Source: Schistocerca nitens
Lineage: Eukaryota; Arthropoda; Insecta; Orthoptera; Acrididae
NCBI RefSeq assembly: GCF_023898315.1
Contig: NC_064625.1
Coordinates: forward strand, 103,154,269-103,218,268
Reading direction: 5' to 3'
Length of the DNA stretch: 64,000 nucleotides
A program made the translations under genes and the position numbers. Numbering within the stretch: position 1 is the stretch's first letter; every line of letters begins with the position of its first letter. Below, in pieces: positions 11,126 through 21,786 of the stretch. The notes below the pieces were generated by a model. The model was not told the origin of the DNA. It was given only the letters and a program-made list of their open reading frames with translations, and did not search any database.

Positions 11126-12719
11126 TTAGACGAGGGTGTCAAGGCGGGAGAAGGTGAAATGGGCCTGGTTATGGGAATAGGTGGCGTACATTTTAAGGTG
11201 GAAGATGGAACGGGCGGCGAGGGAGATCTGTTGGAGGGTGTGGGGGCGCTGAAAGGGATGGACGTTTTGGAGTACAATAGTGAGGAACCTGATGATATTC
11301 TCAGCAGTGGGGGGGGACGAAGGGAATTGCCAGGAGGGGTGGGGGCGTCCAGGGGACGGACAGGTACGGTGAGTTCAGGGGCGGTGGGAGGGGGTCGGGC
11401 TTTACACTTTTGGGAGTAGGTAGGGTGGGGGAGGCTGCAGGTATTACAGGAGGGAGGGGATTGAAGGTTGGGGCACTGCCGGAGGAAGTGCGCTTGTCGA
11501 CAATGCGGGCAGGTGGGGGCCTCGCGGCACTCGGCTGTTGTATGTGCATTGTAGCGCAGACATCTCTGGCAGCGCAGGGATTGAGGGGGGGGAACGGGAG
11601 GGGTCTACCTTGTACCGCTGATTGAAGAGGAGGGCACCCTCCTTCAGGAGGCGGTCAATGGAGGGGGCGTCCTCAGAGAACACTCGCATAAGGCGGGTGG
11701 GGCCGGTCGCGTTAAAAATGCGGCGGACTGCCCGCACCTCCAGGGTGGGATGGGCCTTCAGCTCCGCCAACACCTCCTCCTCCGTGATCGACGGACTAAG
11801 CCGAGTGATCACGGCGGTGAGGGTCGGCGGGCGACGCGGGGGGTTGGGGCTGGCGGGTAGGAGATGGGGAGGGAGCAGGGGTGAGGGAGGCGTTAGGACC
11901 AAAACGGGTGATGGGGAGGCGGGAGAGGATGTCAGTATGGAGGGTTGGGCTGGGGGAGGAGATAAGAACAGAGTCCCGTCTGGGAGTAAGGAGAGATATG
12001 GAGGCGCCAGGGAAATGTTGGCGGAGGAGGAGGGAGAGATTCCGGGCCTCGAGGAAGGAAGGATCGGGACGGGACAGGAGATATTTGTAGAGACCGGGTG
12101 GGGAGGAGGAGGAGGAGGAGGAGGAGGAGGAGGGAGCGGGGCCTGATGGGGAGACGTCCATGGCATTTTGGGGCGGGGATGGGGGGCGGGGTGGAGCCTT
12201 TTTAGGAGCAGAGGAAGTGGGGGCGCCACTAGGGCGTTTGACAGCGGCTGATGGGCGGGTGGTGATAAGAGGGACGGGAACGATGGGGAGGTGGCGGGAA
12301 GGGACAGGTCCCGGCACGGACGCAGCAGTCGGCGCCGGAGATAATGACTGTGACGGTGCAGGCGAAGGCGTCAGTGATGGTGAAGGCGACGATAATGGCG
12401 GTGGTGGTGGTGGTGGCGGTGGCGGCGGCGATGGCGATGGCGACGGGGAGAGCTGGGCGTGGGCAGTGGCCCGACGGGCCACCACCCGAGCCGGAGCTGC
12501 AGTGACAGGCTGGGGGAGTGGGGGGAAGGGATCAGAACGAGAGGAAGAAGCGGGAGAGGGGGCGACAAAGAGCGAGGGCGAAGGGATAGAGAGGAGGGGA
12601 GGGATGGAAGGAGGGGGGTGGGACTGGGCACACCAAGTGATAGTGGTGGAGGCGGCGGAAGGGGACGTATACACGATGGCGGTGGTGGTAGTAGTGACGG
12701 TGGTGGTGGGGGCGGACAT
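11126..12719 (-). pseudogene. LINE ORF1: gag-like RNA-binding protein, frameshifted
   Basis: Gag-like protein that would bind the element's RNA. It probably starts at ATG 12719 (MSAPTTTVTTTTTAIVYTS). The N-terminal half is a long Pro/Ser-rich low-complexity region with poly-Pro and poly-Ser runs. An RRM-like gag core follows (ITEEEVLAELKAHP, EVRAVRRIFNATG, LLFNQRYKVD). Then come three zinc knuckles at about 11400-11580: CQRCLRYNAHTTAEC, CPHCRQAHFLRQC and CNTCSLPHPTYSQKC. A C-terminal tail ends DTLV with TAA at 11126-11128. Reading frame changes occur near 11830-11860, at the 8-G run 11585-11592, and again probably at the 8-G run 11309-11316 (plus-strand positions). Homopolymer errors in the assembly could explain the last two. 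Confidence 0.85.
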
Positions 12720-12777
12720 GACGACAAGGAGAAGAAAGAAAAAACACAGCACTAAAAGGACAAGACACACACTGGCG

Positions 12778-12823
<46 letters not shown>

Positions 12824-12935
12824 GGCAGGAACGCTGCTGCCGCGGACGGGGCCGGGGCGGCGGCGGCGGCGGCGGCGGCGGCGGCTGCTGCTGCTGCCTG
12901 GACCGCTGCTGGCTGGACTGCTGCTGGCACCGGAG

Positions 12936-12966
<31 letters not shown>

Positions 12967-12990
12967 CACTGCTGCAGGCCGGGACCGGGA

Positions 12991-13025
<35 letters not shown>

Positions 13026-13164
13026 GCTGGCTGGCTGGCTGGCTGGCGGGCTGGCGGGCTGGCGGGCTGGCTGGCTGGCTGGCACCTGGAACACCTAACA
13101 CTTCGATAAGCGCTAGAAGTGCACTATCGAAGGGCGGTAACCTTGCGGTGTACCGCCGAAGATG
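12720..13164 (-). repeat. LINE 5' UTR made of nested simple repeats
   Basis: The 5' leader contains GGCGAC hexamers (about 12781-12822), a GGC run (12856-12886), GGCT runs (about 12937-12964 and 13025-13083) and a GCT run (12991-13024). It stays open as Pro/Ala/Ser/Gln-rich sequence, but I read it as leader, not protein. Confidence 0.7.
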
Positions 13165-13379
13165 TGCTCTAGCAGAATATCACGTTCATTAAATTTCCTT
13201 TGTGGGTTAACCGAAGCTATTTCACGCGCCCCAACGAATTAATACACGCTGAACACCTCAACCATAAATTAATGCGCTGGAAATTACCAGAAACAGACGC
13301 TCTTGGTATTAAAGTAAACATTCGACGTCCCCAATCATTATTGTGACGTCTGCCGGCATAGTTGGCTTACGATTTGTAG

Positions 13380-13653
13380 ATTGCAAGCATTTGAGATATC
13401 GAGAGATGGTCTGCGTCGATGCCGGGTGCAGAGGGCGCTAGAGTCATTACGTGACGCATCGCTCCACACTGTGGTATCCCATTATCTCTAGTCGGGTTTA
13501 CTGCCGCAGTTCGGGCGCGTAGCATTCGTTTCGCGTGGGAATCGTAGCAACAGCAGCCGCCGCCGCCGTTGGTGATACTTGCGTTCGTTTTCTGCGGAGA
13601 GTTCTGGGTCAGTATCTGGTCACTGTTTATACTGTTTGACGCTGCGTATCTTG
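13380..13653 (+). promoter_or_regulatory. CpG-rich block ending in a splice donor: possible promoter and non-coding first exon
   Basis: About 30 CpG dinucleotides in 270 bp, far above the flanks, with a CREB-like TTACGTGACG near 13446 and CCGCCGCCGCCG near 13557-13570. It ends CGTATCTTG followed by GTAAGTA at 13654, an excellent splice donor. AT-rich sequence follows, as an intron would. No coding start is evident, so if real this is a 5' UTR exon of a gene lying further right. There is no proof of transcription. Confidence 0.35.
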
Positions 13654-14342
13654 GTAAGTACAAACATGTTTTGCTAATGTCCTACAAAGCGCGGTTTTGT
13701 TGGAAAAAATCTACTGTAGTAAATGTTACAGGGTTAAGTGTTACTTTCATGTTCCATTGATCATTTTGCACGTTAAATCGTCATTATGTGGAACGAGTCA
13801 TTTTACGTTCACATTGCAAATTAATTTGTACATCTATTTGTCCTCTAAACATCACGAAGTATATATAAGGTTAACCCATGTTACTGATTATGTAATTATT
13901 ACCTTAACTCTAGGCCAGATTAGGACTAAACAAATTCGTGCTGTCTAATGCTGCTTTCTGTGGTGAACCTTGCATAACTTTACTTACGAAGAGAGTGTTT
14001 ACTTAAATATTCAGAATAAAGGTACAACGTAAGTTGTCGACATACTGTTGGTTGCATGGTTAAATGATTTTTCTGAGAAGTGTTAATTCCGGAAGTATGC
14101 GTGTGAGTATTGTTTCCGCATTATCTGCTGAGGGAACCCTACACTGGTTGCATTGTGTAGTCAAACGTGGTAGAATTTTTCATACGTTGATTCGCCTAAG
14201 AGATGAAACACAGTTGGCAGCTGCGTTGTATGTCACGTGTAATAGGCAATGTGTAATTGTCAGTTAACTAATGAAACATACTTTGAGACTGTTTGAAACT
14301 CTAGGAATAGGTATTACGTAGAGACCTGGAAGAGCTAGTTCA
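13654..14342. other. AT-rich sequence, possibly intron
   Basis: No coding homology or repeat is recognised between the CpG-rich block and the TG microsatellite. Confidence 0.4.
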
Positions 14343-14346
14343 GCTG

Positions 14347-14437
<91 letters not shown>

Positions 14438-14500
14438 GGGGGGGGAGGGGGAGGGAGGGGGGTAGGTAGGTAGGTAGGTAGGTAGGTAGGTAGGTAGGTT
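14343..14500. repeat. compound microsatellite TC / TG / G-rich / TAGG
   Basis: TC repeats (14347-14360), TG repeats (14361-14435), a G-rich bridge with runs of up to 10 G (14437-14462) and about ten TAGG units (14461-14500). Confidence 0.95.
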
Positions 14501-14618
14501 AAGCTGTGGTTGCGTAAGATACGGGTAAAGTCGGGCCTAAACTTCCTACGTTACATTGCTAGTGCAGAAGACTTCACAAAACACTTTATGTTCATATTTT
14601 CTTTGTCGGATAGCTCGT

Positions 14619-14676
14619 GGCACTTACGCAGTTTAGGGGGTACATGCGCTGATCACGAGAAAAGTACCTATTTTTG
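14619..14676 (+). repeat. arm of a 58-bp inverted repeat beside the Merlin-like remnant
   Basis: Begins GGCACTTACGCAGTTTAGGG. It matches the reverse complement of 15216-15273 with only three mismatches together near the outer end. The arms are 540 bp apart. The partner arm lies inside the transposase-like frame and this one lies outside it. Confidence 0.9.
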
Positions 14677-14962
14677 AAGGAAACGCGTATTTCTGAAGAT
14701 ATAAACATATATGTACGGAATACCAAAAATTATTTCAAAAATTATTAGTCATATCTGATGCGCTCGTCACCAAAAAGTACTTATTTTCATATGGATTCAA
14801 AAAAATCAGTTAACTGTCTCAAATTTTTTATTAAAAATGTATTGCATATGTATGCACGGAATTTCAAAAAAGTTTTTTTGCAAAAAAGATGGAATTAATA
14901 ACAATTTTCTCAAAAAATCGTATTTATTTTGCACAGATATACATTAAAGCTCGTATCACAGG

Positions 14963-15397
14963 TTAGATAAAAGCTGCCTTAAGTTTATTTGCATCATTAG
15001 GATAGATTTTTCGAACATGCTCAATGAAATTGTGGAATGGATTTTCCCCAAAACGTTGACGCCAGAGAAATTCCGCCAGGTAGTTATTCAGCATAGCACA
15101 GTGAGTTCCGAAACACCTTTTATTTTCTTCTTTAGCTTTTTGCCAGACTGATTCCACGTGATTTGTGGTTGCGTTCGTAAAAGGATCGACAAAATAAAGT
15201 AAATGATCAACACTACAAAAATAGGTACTTTTCTCGTGATCAGCGCATGTACCCCCTAAACTGTAGAAGTGCCTAGCTCGTTTTCTAAATTCGAAATGGA
15301 CTGACAACTGTAATGATTGTAATACCAGATACACTTCCGCTTTCGGAGAAGTGCAGAACAGTGTATGAAGCCAGCTCCAAGATCGGAGGCAGGACAT
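14963..15397 (-). pseudogene. Merlin/IS1595-like transposase, C-terminal fragment
   Basis: A 144-codon open frame. Its C-terminal half reads like the end of the ISXO2/IS1595-type DDE domain used by eukaryotic Merlin transposons: VDHLLYFVDPFTNATTNHVE, then SVWQKAKEENKR, then YLAEFLWRQRFGENPFHNF and IEHVRKIYP. The E in TNHVESVW would be the third catalytic acid. The first two acids are not present, and the first 60 residues do not look like the family, so this is a fragment joined to other sequence. The junction falls close to the inner edge of the inverted-repeat arm at 15216-15273. It cannot be active alone. Confidence 0.7.
15216..15273 (-). repeat. second arm of the 58-bp inverted repeat
   Basis: Lies inside the open frame 14963-15397 and codes part of the stretch RHFYSLGGTCADHEKSTYFC. 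See 14619-14676. Confidence 0.9.
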
Positions 15398-15746
15398 GTT
15401 ACGTCACGGTTAAATGCTCACGGCAGACTGCTGCGTTGTCCGCTATAGGTCACATTGGTGGTTTTCCAAACAGCTGCATCTCTTAAACTTCTGCGAACGT
15501 ACAGTATTAAGTGCAAATGCTAGCTAGAGCGTGACATTCGTCCTAGCGACAATTAGGTGAAAACGTGATATTGTTGACGCCCACAAATGTGAATCTGACG
15601 GTAATGTGGTAACAACCTTGACCTCGGGTGTAGCCTAATGTTTACGTTAGTGCAATATGTCAACGCACTTCGCGAGACTTAACGCATTTTGCATCATAAC
15701 TAAAACTGCTAGCTAAATTCCGGAAAAAATACGTCAGATTCTGGAA

Positions 15747-15748
<2 letters not shown>
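15398..15748. other. unassigned spacer
   Basis: No gene or named repeat is visible. Confidence 0.5.
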
Positions 15749-15831
<83 letters not shown>

Positions 15832-15841
15832 CGCGCGCGCA
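15749..15841. repeat. GT microsatellite with GC tail
   Basis: About 40 GT units (15749-15828) followed by a CG/GC run (15831-15841). Poly-His-Thr frames read from it are artefacts. Confidence 0.97.
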
Positions 15842-16922
15842 TTATGCACCAAAATAGCCCATAAACCACGGCAAATGAAATCAGTGCTCTCCATGTGAAA
15901 TACTGGGAGTATGACATGGAAGTGGCTTGAAAAGAGCAGAGTCAGATTTTTACATTGATTTGGGGAAATGTTTGTAATTGCAGCTTCTGACGAGAATGAC
16001 TTGGGTGTTTCATGAAACAGATACGTAGAAAATGCTAGTTTCTTGTCCTTACGTACAGTTGCGTTATGTTTTCCGCTAGATTTGTAATAAATATACTCGC
16101 TGATTCTTGTTTCAATAGTGGTAATGTCGCAAACATTCAAGGCTTGGACGGTAACTAATTTCTCAGGCATCAAAATGAAAATGTCTTCGTAAGTATTCGA
16201 ATGAGCAAGATACTCTTATTGCTCTCCATGAATTTAGTTTCGGTGCGAATGTTTACTTAATACCGAGTTGTCTGACCGAAATATTGTTCGGTTCTAAATG
16301 CCGTAATTTTACACGTAAAGACAGTTTTCTTGATTAACTTATATTTCGTGACCGTAATACTTTCGTAATTGGTTTCAGGTACCGTACCTTTAAAATTTCC
16401 TGTCAGCTACAGCTATTGATATAGTATTTTATCAGAATGGTGAAAGATTCATTTTCACCGCTGCGTATTTACCAGGAACGTCATATTCGCCGTTGTACTA
16501 TGCACAAAGGATGCGGAGGTGAGGTCACCTAAGTATGTCACTGCGTGCTTCAAGGGAAATGCCACTCACATTTTGTATTGCCACGTAGAAAACTGAACCA
16601 AAGAAGTTTGAGGATATTTTACTTAAATCTGACGATAAATGTCGTAGCCAATAGAAATTTGTATTTCAAGGGAAACAGTCAGAAAATTTTACTCGTGCCA
16701 GAGAAGACTTAATCGGTACGATTTATTTATATCCCATAAATCCAATACTGCGAGGCTGTAGGACGTGTCAGAATTAATACAAATACAAAAGGAATACATA
16801 AAAGTACCTCTTGAAAGAAGATATCTGCTATAACACAAAATACACATTAATACGTATAGAAAAAAATTACATTAAAAATATGGTAGCTCTTAATAGCTAA
16901 ATCACAGTAATGTTAACAGTGA
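15842..16922. other. unassigned spacer
   Basis: About 1.1 kb of AT-rich sequence with no recognisable feature. Confidence 0.5.
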
Positions 16923-17250
16923 TGCACAATAGCACATCAAATTAGCAAATGAAAAAGTCAATTACAGTTAACTCTACTGAATAGAAGGAATTATCGAATA
17001 AATACTGTTTTAGTTGCTGTTTAAATTTGGGAAGCTCTTGGATAAGTAATTTCAGTGATGGTGGGAGAGCATTGAATACCTTGTAATGCACAATAGCACA
17101 TCAAATTAGCAAACGAAAAAATCAATTACAGTTAACTCTACTGAATAGATGGAATTATCTAATAAATACTGTTTTAGCTGTTTAAATTTGGAAAGCTCGT
17201 GGATAAGTAATTTCAGTGATGGTGGGAGAGCATTGAACACCTTGCAAGTC
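16923..17250 (-). repeat. 164-bp tandem duplication of a LINE 3' coding end
   Basis: Copy 1 is 16923-17086 and copy 2 is 17087-17250, about 94 percent alike by eye. In the minus strand the unit codes the last 40 or so residues of the LINE fragment at 17106-17546 (NALPPSLKLLIHELSKFKQL onward). Confidence 0.9.
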
Positions 17251-17546
17251 ATGTAATGGACTTCTTTTGTACCATAGTAAGGTTTTTGATTCATAATAAT
17301 CTTCCTCCTGGTATTGTGGGTATGGTACGAATCATTGGTTTTGTACGATTGTCTACTTTTACCAATGAAACATAACAGGGAGTACATATATTGGCATGCA
17401 GTTGTCAGTATCCCTAATTTTCTGAAAAGGCTCCTACAAGAATGTCTAGGCTGGACTCCGTTCATTGTCCTAATAACTCTTTTGGGCAATGAATATTTTT
17501 TTTTAGATAGTGGCTGATTACACCAGAAAACTATTCCATACAGCAA
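17106..17546 (-). pseudogene. non-LTR retrotransposon ORF2, C-terminal fragment
   Basis: A 146-codon frame matching the region after the RT catalytic core of CR1/Jockey-type LINEs: LYGIVFWCNQPLSKKKYSLP, KRVIRTMNGVQPRHSC, the conserved HTHNTRRK, and VFNALPPSLKLL near the end. The frame ends in the duplicated segment. The RT core itself is absent, so this is a 5'-truncated or eroded copy. Confidence 0.8.
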
Positions 17547-18035
17547 TAATGCATGAAAATAACTAAAATAAGCAGTTTTTGTGGGGGAACATTCTGTGGA
17601 AGAAATGGCAAGAGTTGCGCCGAAGGAAAAAACACTTCGATGTATCTCCGGTATTAAGTTTCAGCTATATTTAGTCCTTAATTATTGGATCACTTCCGGT
17701 TTCGAGGCACTAAAAGCCACATCTTAAAGTGAACGTTTAACTAAAACGGAGCGGAAAGGCTTTGGTGGATCATAGAAATATCACTTACAGGCAGTACAAA
17801 AAGTATTAGTCTCGTAATTCTTTTAAAAAAACTAAGTATGTCACTTGGAAGGAAGGGAACATAAAATGTGAACATCCAGTCATATACAACGAACCTTGAT
17901 AAGTCATTTTTATTGATGGACGAGGAATTAAATACATCCGTAGTGATGACAAATTTGACACAATTGAGAATTTAAAGAGCTACTTCAAAAAGTATTCGCC
18001 CTCATATTTTTTAATTCACGATCTGAAAATATCAA
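17547..18035. other. unassigned sequence, possible Tc1 end
   Basis: Contains CTTCAAAAAGTATTCGCCCT at about 17986-18005, which resembles the ends of some Tc1-like elements and may be one end of the remnant at 18036-18860. No matching opposite end was found. Confidence 0.3.
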
Positions 18036-18860
18036 TTACAAAAAATAACATTTAGTGGGGTTTCCCTCCGCAGCTTCTCCTGCTTGAAAGTCGTCTGGAC
18101 ATTGACTTGACCAAGTTTGTCGCGAGAGGGGCTGGAATTTTGTCCCACTAGTCTTGAAGTACTTCTTGTAGGTTTCTCTTGTTAGAAATGTCTTTTCCTG
18201 ATGCTGTCTTCCAGTACATTCCAAAGGTGTTCAGTAGGATTGTCTGGGCTCTTCTCAGGAGTGTTGTTTTGGGGTACTGTACAGGGGCCACAGCGTAGTA
18301 TTTAGAGCCGTATGCTTTGGATCGTTACCTTGTTCAAAAAATGTAATTTTCTTGCAGACCTAATTTTTCAGCGCTAGGATTCAGATGGTCCTTCAAAATG
18401 TTGGTATACATATGGCGATCCATTGTACCTTATATGAAATGTAATTTTCCAACACGTGCAGCACTCATACTGCCCCACACCATCAGGGAGCCACCGTGTT
18501 GGCACAAGATTGCGTGGCAATATATCCGCTTTCTTCTTACGCCACACCATTCGCCTGCCATCCGACCGGAATACATTGTATTTACTATCATCAGAAAATA
18601 CTATTCCAGAAATCTTCCATTTTGAATCTGTTCCATCGTAAAATGAAGACTTTTCTTTCTATTCGGTTCACTGACCCAAAATTGCTTGCGCGCTACTTGG
18701 CCGTGATACCCATAAATTTTGAAGATATTTCTGCTTGTGTTGGCACATACCTTCTTTCCCCTAGACTCTAAATCCCTGCCATCTTAGGAGCGCTGATCTT
18801 AGGTTTCTTATTAATTTCCCTCGTGATAAATCTCACGTCTGCATCAGTGTGACGGCGTCC
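18036..18860 (-). pseudogene. Tc1-like transposase, heavily decayed
   Basis: Translating the minus strand across frames gives a Tc1 series: GSVNRIERKVFILRW-like sequence near 18640-18680, GGSLMVWGSMSAARVGKLHF at about 18440-18500, DRHMYTNILKDHLNPSAEKL at about 18360-18420, and near the end TEHLWN-like and KFQPLSRQTWSSQ. Several stops and frameshifts interrupt it. The first and second catalytic aspartates are not identifiable. It is a third Tc1 lineage, older than the other two. Confidence 0.7.
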
Positions 18861-18879
18861 GGAGCGTGGTTGGCTTCAT

Positions 18880-19689
18880 CTACGTCTACATGGATACTCT
18901 GCCAGGCATTTAAATGTGATTTGCTGAGGGTTCATTGAAACACCTTCACAATTCTCCATTATTCCAATCTCGTATAGCGCGCGGAATGAACACACACATA
19001 TTTCTGTACGAGCTCTGCTTTCCCTTATTTTATCGTGGTGACCGTTCCTCCCTATGTAGGTCGGTGTCAACAAAATATTTTTGCATTCGGAGGAGAAAGT
19101 TGATTGGAATTTCGTGAAAAGATTCCGTCACAACGAAAAACGCCTTTCTTTTAATGATGTCCACCTCTAATCCTGTATCATTGCTGTGACACTCTCTATT
19201 TCGCGATAATACAAAACGTGCTGCCTTTCTTTGAACTTTTTCCATGTACTCCGTCAGTCCTATCTGGTAAGGATCCCACACCGCGCAGCAATGTCCTAAA
19301 AGGACGGACAAGCGTAGTGTAGGCAGTCTCCTTAGTAGGTTTCTAAGTGTCCTGCCAATAAAACGCAGTCTTTGGTTAGCCTTCCCCACATTTTCTGTGT
19401 GTTCCATCCAATTTAAGTTGTTCATAATTGTAATACCTAGGTATGTAGTTGAATTTACGGCTTTTAGATTAGACTTATTTATCGCGTAACCGAAGTTTTA
19501 GTTCCTTTTAGCACTCACGTGGATGACCTCACACTTCTCGTTATTTAGGGTTAACTTCCACTTTTCGCACCATTCAGATATCTTTTCTAAATCGTTTTGC
19601 ACTTTGTTTCGATATTCTGATGACTTTATTAGTCGATAAACGGCAGCGTCATCAACTGAAGATGGCTGCTCAGGTTCTCTCTCAAATCG

Positions 19690-19690
<1 letters not shown>
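18880..19690 (-). pseudogene. non-LTR retrotransposon RT fragment
   Basis: From right to left on the minus strand: a piece of the RT catalytic box (VDDAAVYRLIKSSEY, about 19615-19665), then DLEKISEWCEKWKLTLNNEK, then TTYLGI and a long C-terminal region (19425-19030) with LLGHCCAVWDPYQIGLTEYM and EKVQRKAARFVLSRN. The rest of RT and the endonuclease are missing. The right end runs into the TA microsatellite at 19693. The fragment at 42230-42450 is a related family (VAWEPYQVGLTEDIERVQRR). Confidence 0.85.

Positions 19691-19692
<2 letters not shown>

Positions 19693-19730
<38 letters not shown>
19693..19730. repeat. TA microsatellite
   Basis: About 19 TA units at the truncated end of the LINE fragment. 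Confidence 0.95.
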
Positions 19731-19734
<4 letters not shown>

Positions 19735-19873
19735 CGCAAAATCGACCTGAGCCGTCTATCTAGGTCTACAGACTACTAGAACAGTCTCGTATGATTTTCA
19801 CTCATTATGTAAGCGCAGAATAAGATTCCTTTCAATCAGCGCCGTCTCACTACCTTTACGCTAATTGCACTGT

Positions 19874-21774
19874 TGTTGTTGTTATTGTTGTGGTCTTCAG
19901 TCCTGAGACTGGTTTGATGCAGCTCTCCATGCTAATCTATCCTGTGCAAGCTCCTTCATCTCCCAGTACCTACTGCAACCTACATCCTTCTGAATCTGCT
20001 TAGTGTATTCATCTCTTGGTCTCCCTCTACGATTTTTACCCTCCACGCTGCCCTCCAATGCTAAATTTGTGATCCCTTGATGTCTCAGGATATGTCCTAC
20101 CAACCGATCCCTTCTAGTCAAGTTGTGCCACAAACTTCTCTTCTCTCCAAACCTATTCAATACCTCATTAGTTACGTGATCTACCCACCTAATCTTCAAC
20201 ATTCTGTAGCACCACATTTCGAAAGCTTCTATTCTCTTCTTGTCCAAACTATTTATCGTCCATGTTTCACTTCCATACATGGCTACACTCCATACAAATA
20301 CTTTCAGAAACGGCTTCCTAACACTTAAATCTATCCTCGATGTTAACAAATTTCTCTTCTTCAGAAACGCTTTCCTTACCATTGCCAGTCTACATTTTAT
20401 ATCCTCTCTACTTCGACCATCATCAGTTATTTTGCTCCCCAAGTAGCAAAATTCCTTTACTACTTTAAGTGTCTCATTTCCTAATCTAATTCCCTCAGCA
20501 ACACCCGACTTAATTCGACTACATTCCATTCTCTTCGTTATGCTTTTGTTGATCATCTTATATCCTCCTTTCAAGACACTGTCCATTCCATTCAACTGCT
20601 CTTCCAAGTCCTTTGCTGTCTGACAGAATTACAATGTCATCGGCGAACCTCAAAGTTTTTATTTCTTCTCCCTGGATTTCAATACCTACTCCAAACTTTT
20701 CTTTTGTTTCCTTTAGTGCTTGCTTAATATACAGATTGAATAACATGGGGGAGAGGCTACAACCCTGTCTCACTCCCTTCTCAATCACTGCTTCCCTTTC
20801 ATGCCCCTCGACTCTTATAACTGCCATCTGGTTTTGTACAAATTGTAAAAAGCCTTTCGCTCCCTGTATTTTACCCCTGCCACCTTTAGAATTTGAAAGA
20901 GAGTATTCCAGTCAACATTGTCAAAAGCTTTCTGTAAGTCTACAAATGCTAGAAACGTAGTTTGCCTTTCCTCAATCTTTCTTCTAAGATAAGTCGCAAG
21001 GTCAGTATTGCCTCACGTGTTCCAACATTTCTACGGAATCCAAACTGATCTTCCCCGAGGTCGGCTTCTACCAGTTTTTCCATTTGTCTGTAAAGAATTC
21101 GCGTTAGTATTTTGCAGCTGCGACTTATTAAACTGATAGTTCGGTAATTTTCACATCTGTCAACACCGACTTTCTTTGGGATTGGAATTATTATATTCTT
21201 CTTGAAGTCTGTGGGTATTTCGCCTGTCTCATACATCTTGCTCACCAGATGGTAGTTTTGTCAGGACTGGCTCTCCCAAGGCCATCAGTAGTTCTAATGG
21301 AATGTTGTCTACTCCCGGGGCCTTGTTTCGACTCAGGTCTTTCAGTGCTCTGTCAAACTCTTCACGCAGTATCGTATCTCCCATTTCATCTTCATCCTTT
21401 TCCATTTCCATGATATTGTCCTCAAGTACATCGCCCTTGTATGATCCTCTGCTGTCTTCACTGATTCATCCCTCAGAGCTACCCATTCTTCTTCTACTGT
21501 ATTTCTTTCCCCCATTCCTGTCAATTGTTCCCTTATGCTCTCCCTGAAACTCTGTACAACCTCTGGTTTAGTCAGTTTATCCAGGTCCAGTCTTAAATTC
21601 CCACCTTTTTGCAATTTCTTCAGTTTTAATGTACAGTTCATAACCAATAGATTGTGGTCGGAGTCTACATCTGCCCCTGGAAATGTCCTACAATTTAAAA
21701 CCTGGTTCCTAAATTTCTTACCATTATATAATCTGATAACTTTTAGTATCTCCAGGATTCTTCCAACTTCCATA
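19874..21774 (-). mobile_element. RTE-like LINE, 5'-truncated copy with target duplication
   Basis: Second copy of the family at 1-1499, minus strand. It is flanked by the 12-bp duplication TAATTGCACTGT at 19862-19873 and 21775-21786. The T of the right-hand copy marks where reverse transcription stopped. From the truncated 5' end: the endonuclease tail GADVDSDHNLLVMN (about 21640-21690), RT with NYRTISLISRSCKILTRILY, motif B GVRQGCSLSPMLFNLY, catalytic LRFADDIVILSD, then WVDHVTNEVLNRFGEKRS and RRGRPRDEYTKQI, ending AASNQSQD and a TTG/CAA tail. Frameshifts near 21250, 20960, 20620 and elsewhere disable it. Confidence 0.93.
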
Positions 21775-21786
21775 TAATTGCACTGT

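Larger units (their letters stand above)
7725..13164 (-). mobile_element. full-length Jockey-type LINE with 15-bp target duplication
   Basis: A 5.44-kb non-LTR retrotransposon on the minus strand. The 15-bp duplication TGCTCTAGCAGAATA stands at 7710-7724 and again at 13165-13179, which fixes both ends exactly. Order in the element: 5' UTR with simple repeats (13164-12720), ORF1 gag-like (12719-11126), ORF2 endonuclease plus reverse transcriptase (11116-8297), 3' UTR, and an A tail seen as a T run at 7726-7741. There is no RNase H domain, which fits Jockey or CR1 rather than the I clade. It is strongly GC-rich against an AT-rich surrounding. Damage is light: one stop in ORF2 and a few frameshifts in ORF1, mostly around C or G runs. 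Confidence 0.95.

Noticed and set aside
12160-13098. Plus-strand Gly-rich frame opposite ORF1
   Set aside because: It comes from the same simple repeats as the 5' UTR and Pro-rich gag head and has no domain.
13425-13437. CTCF-like motif AGAGGGCGC
   Set aside because: A nine-base degenerate match is expected about once or twice by chance in a window this size.
15660-16173. Frames with poly-His-Thr
   Set aside because: Translation of the GT microsatellite.
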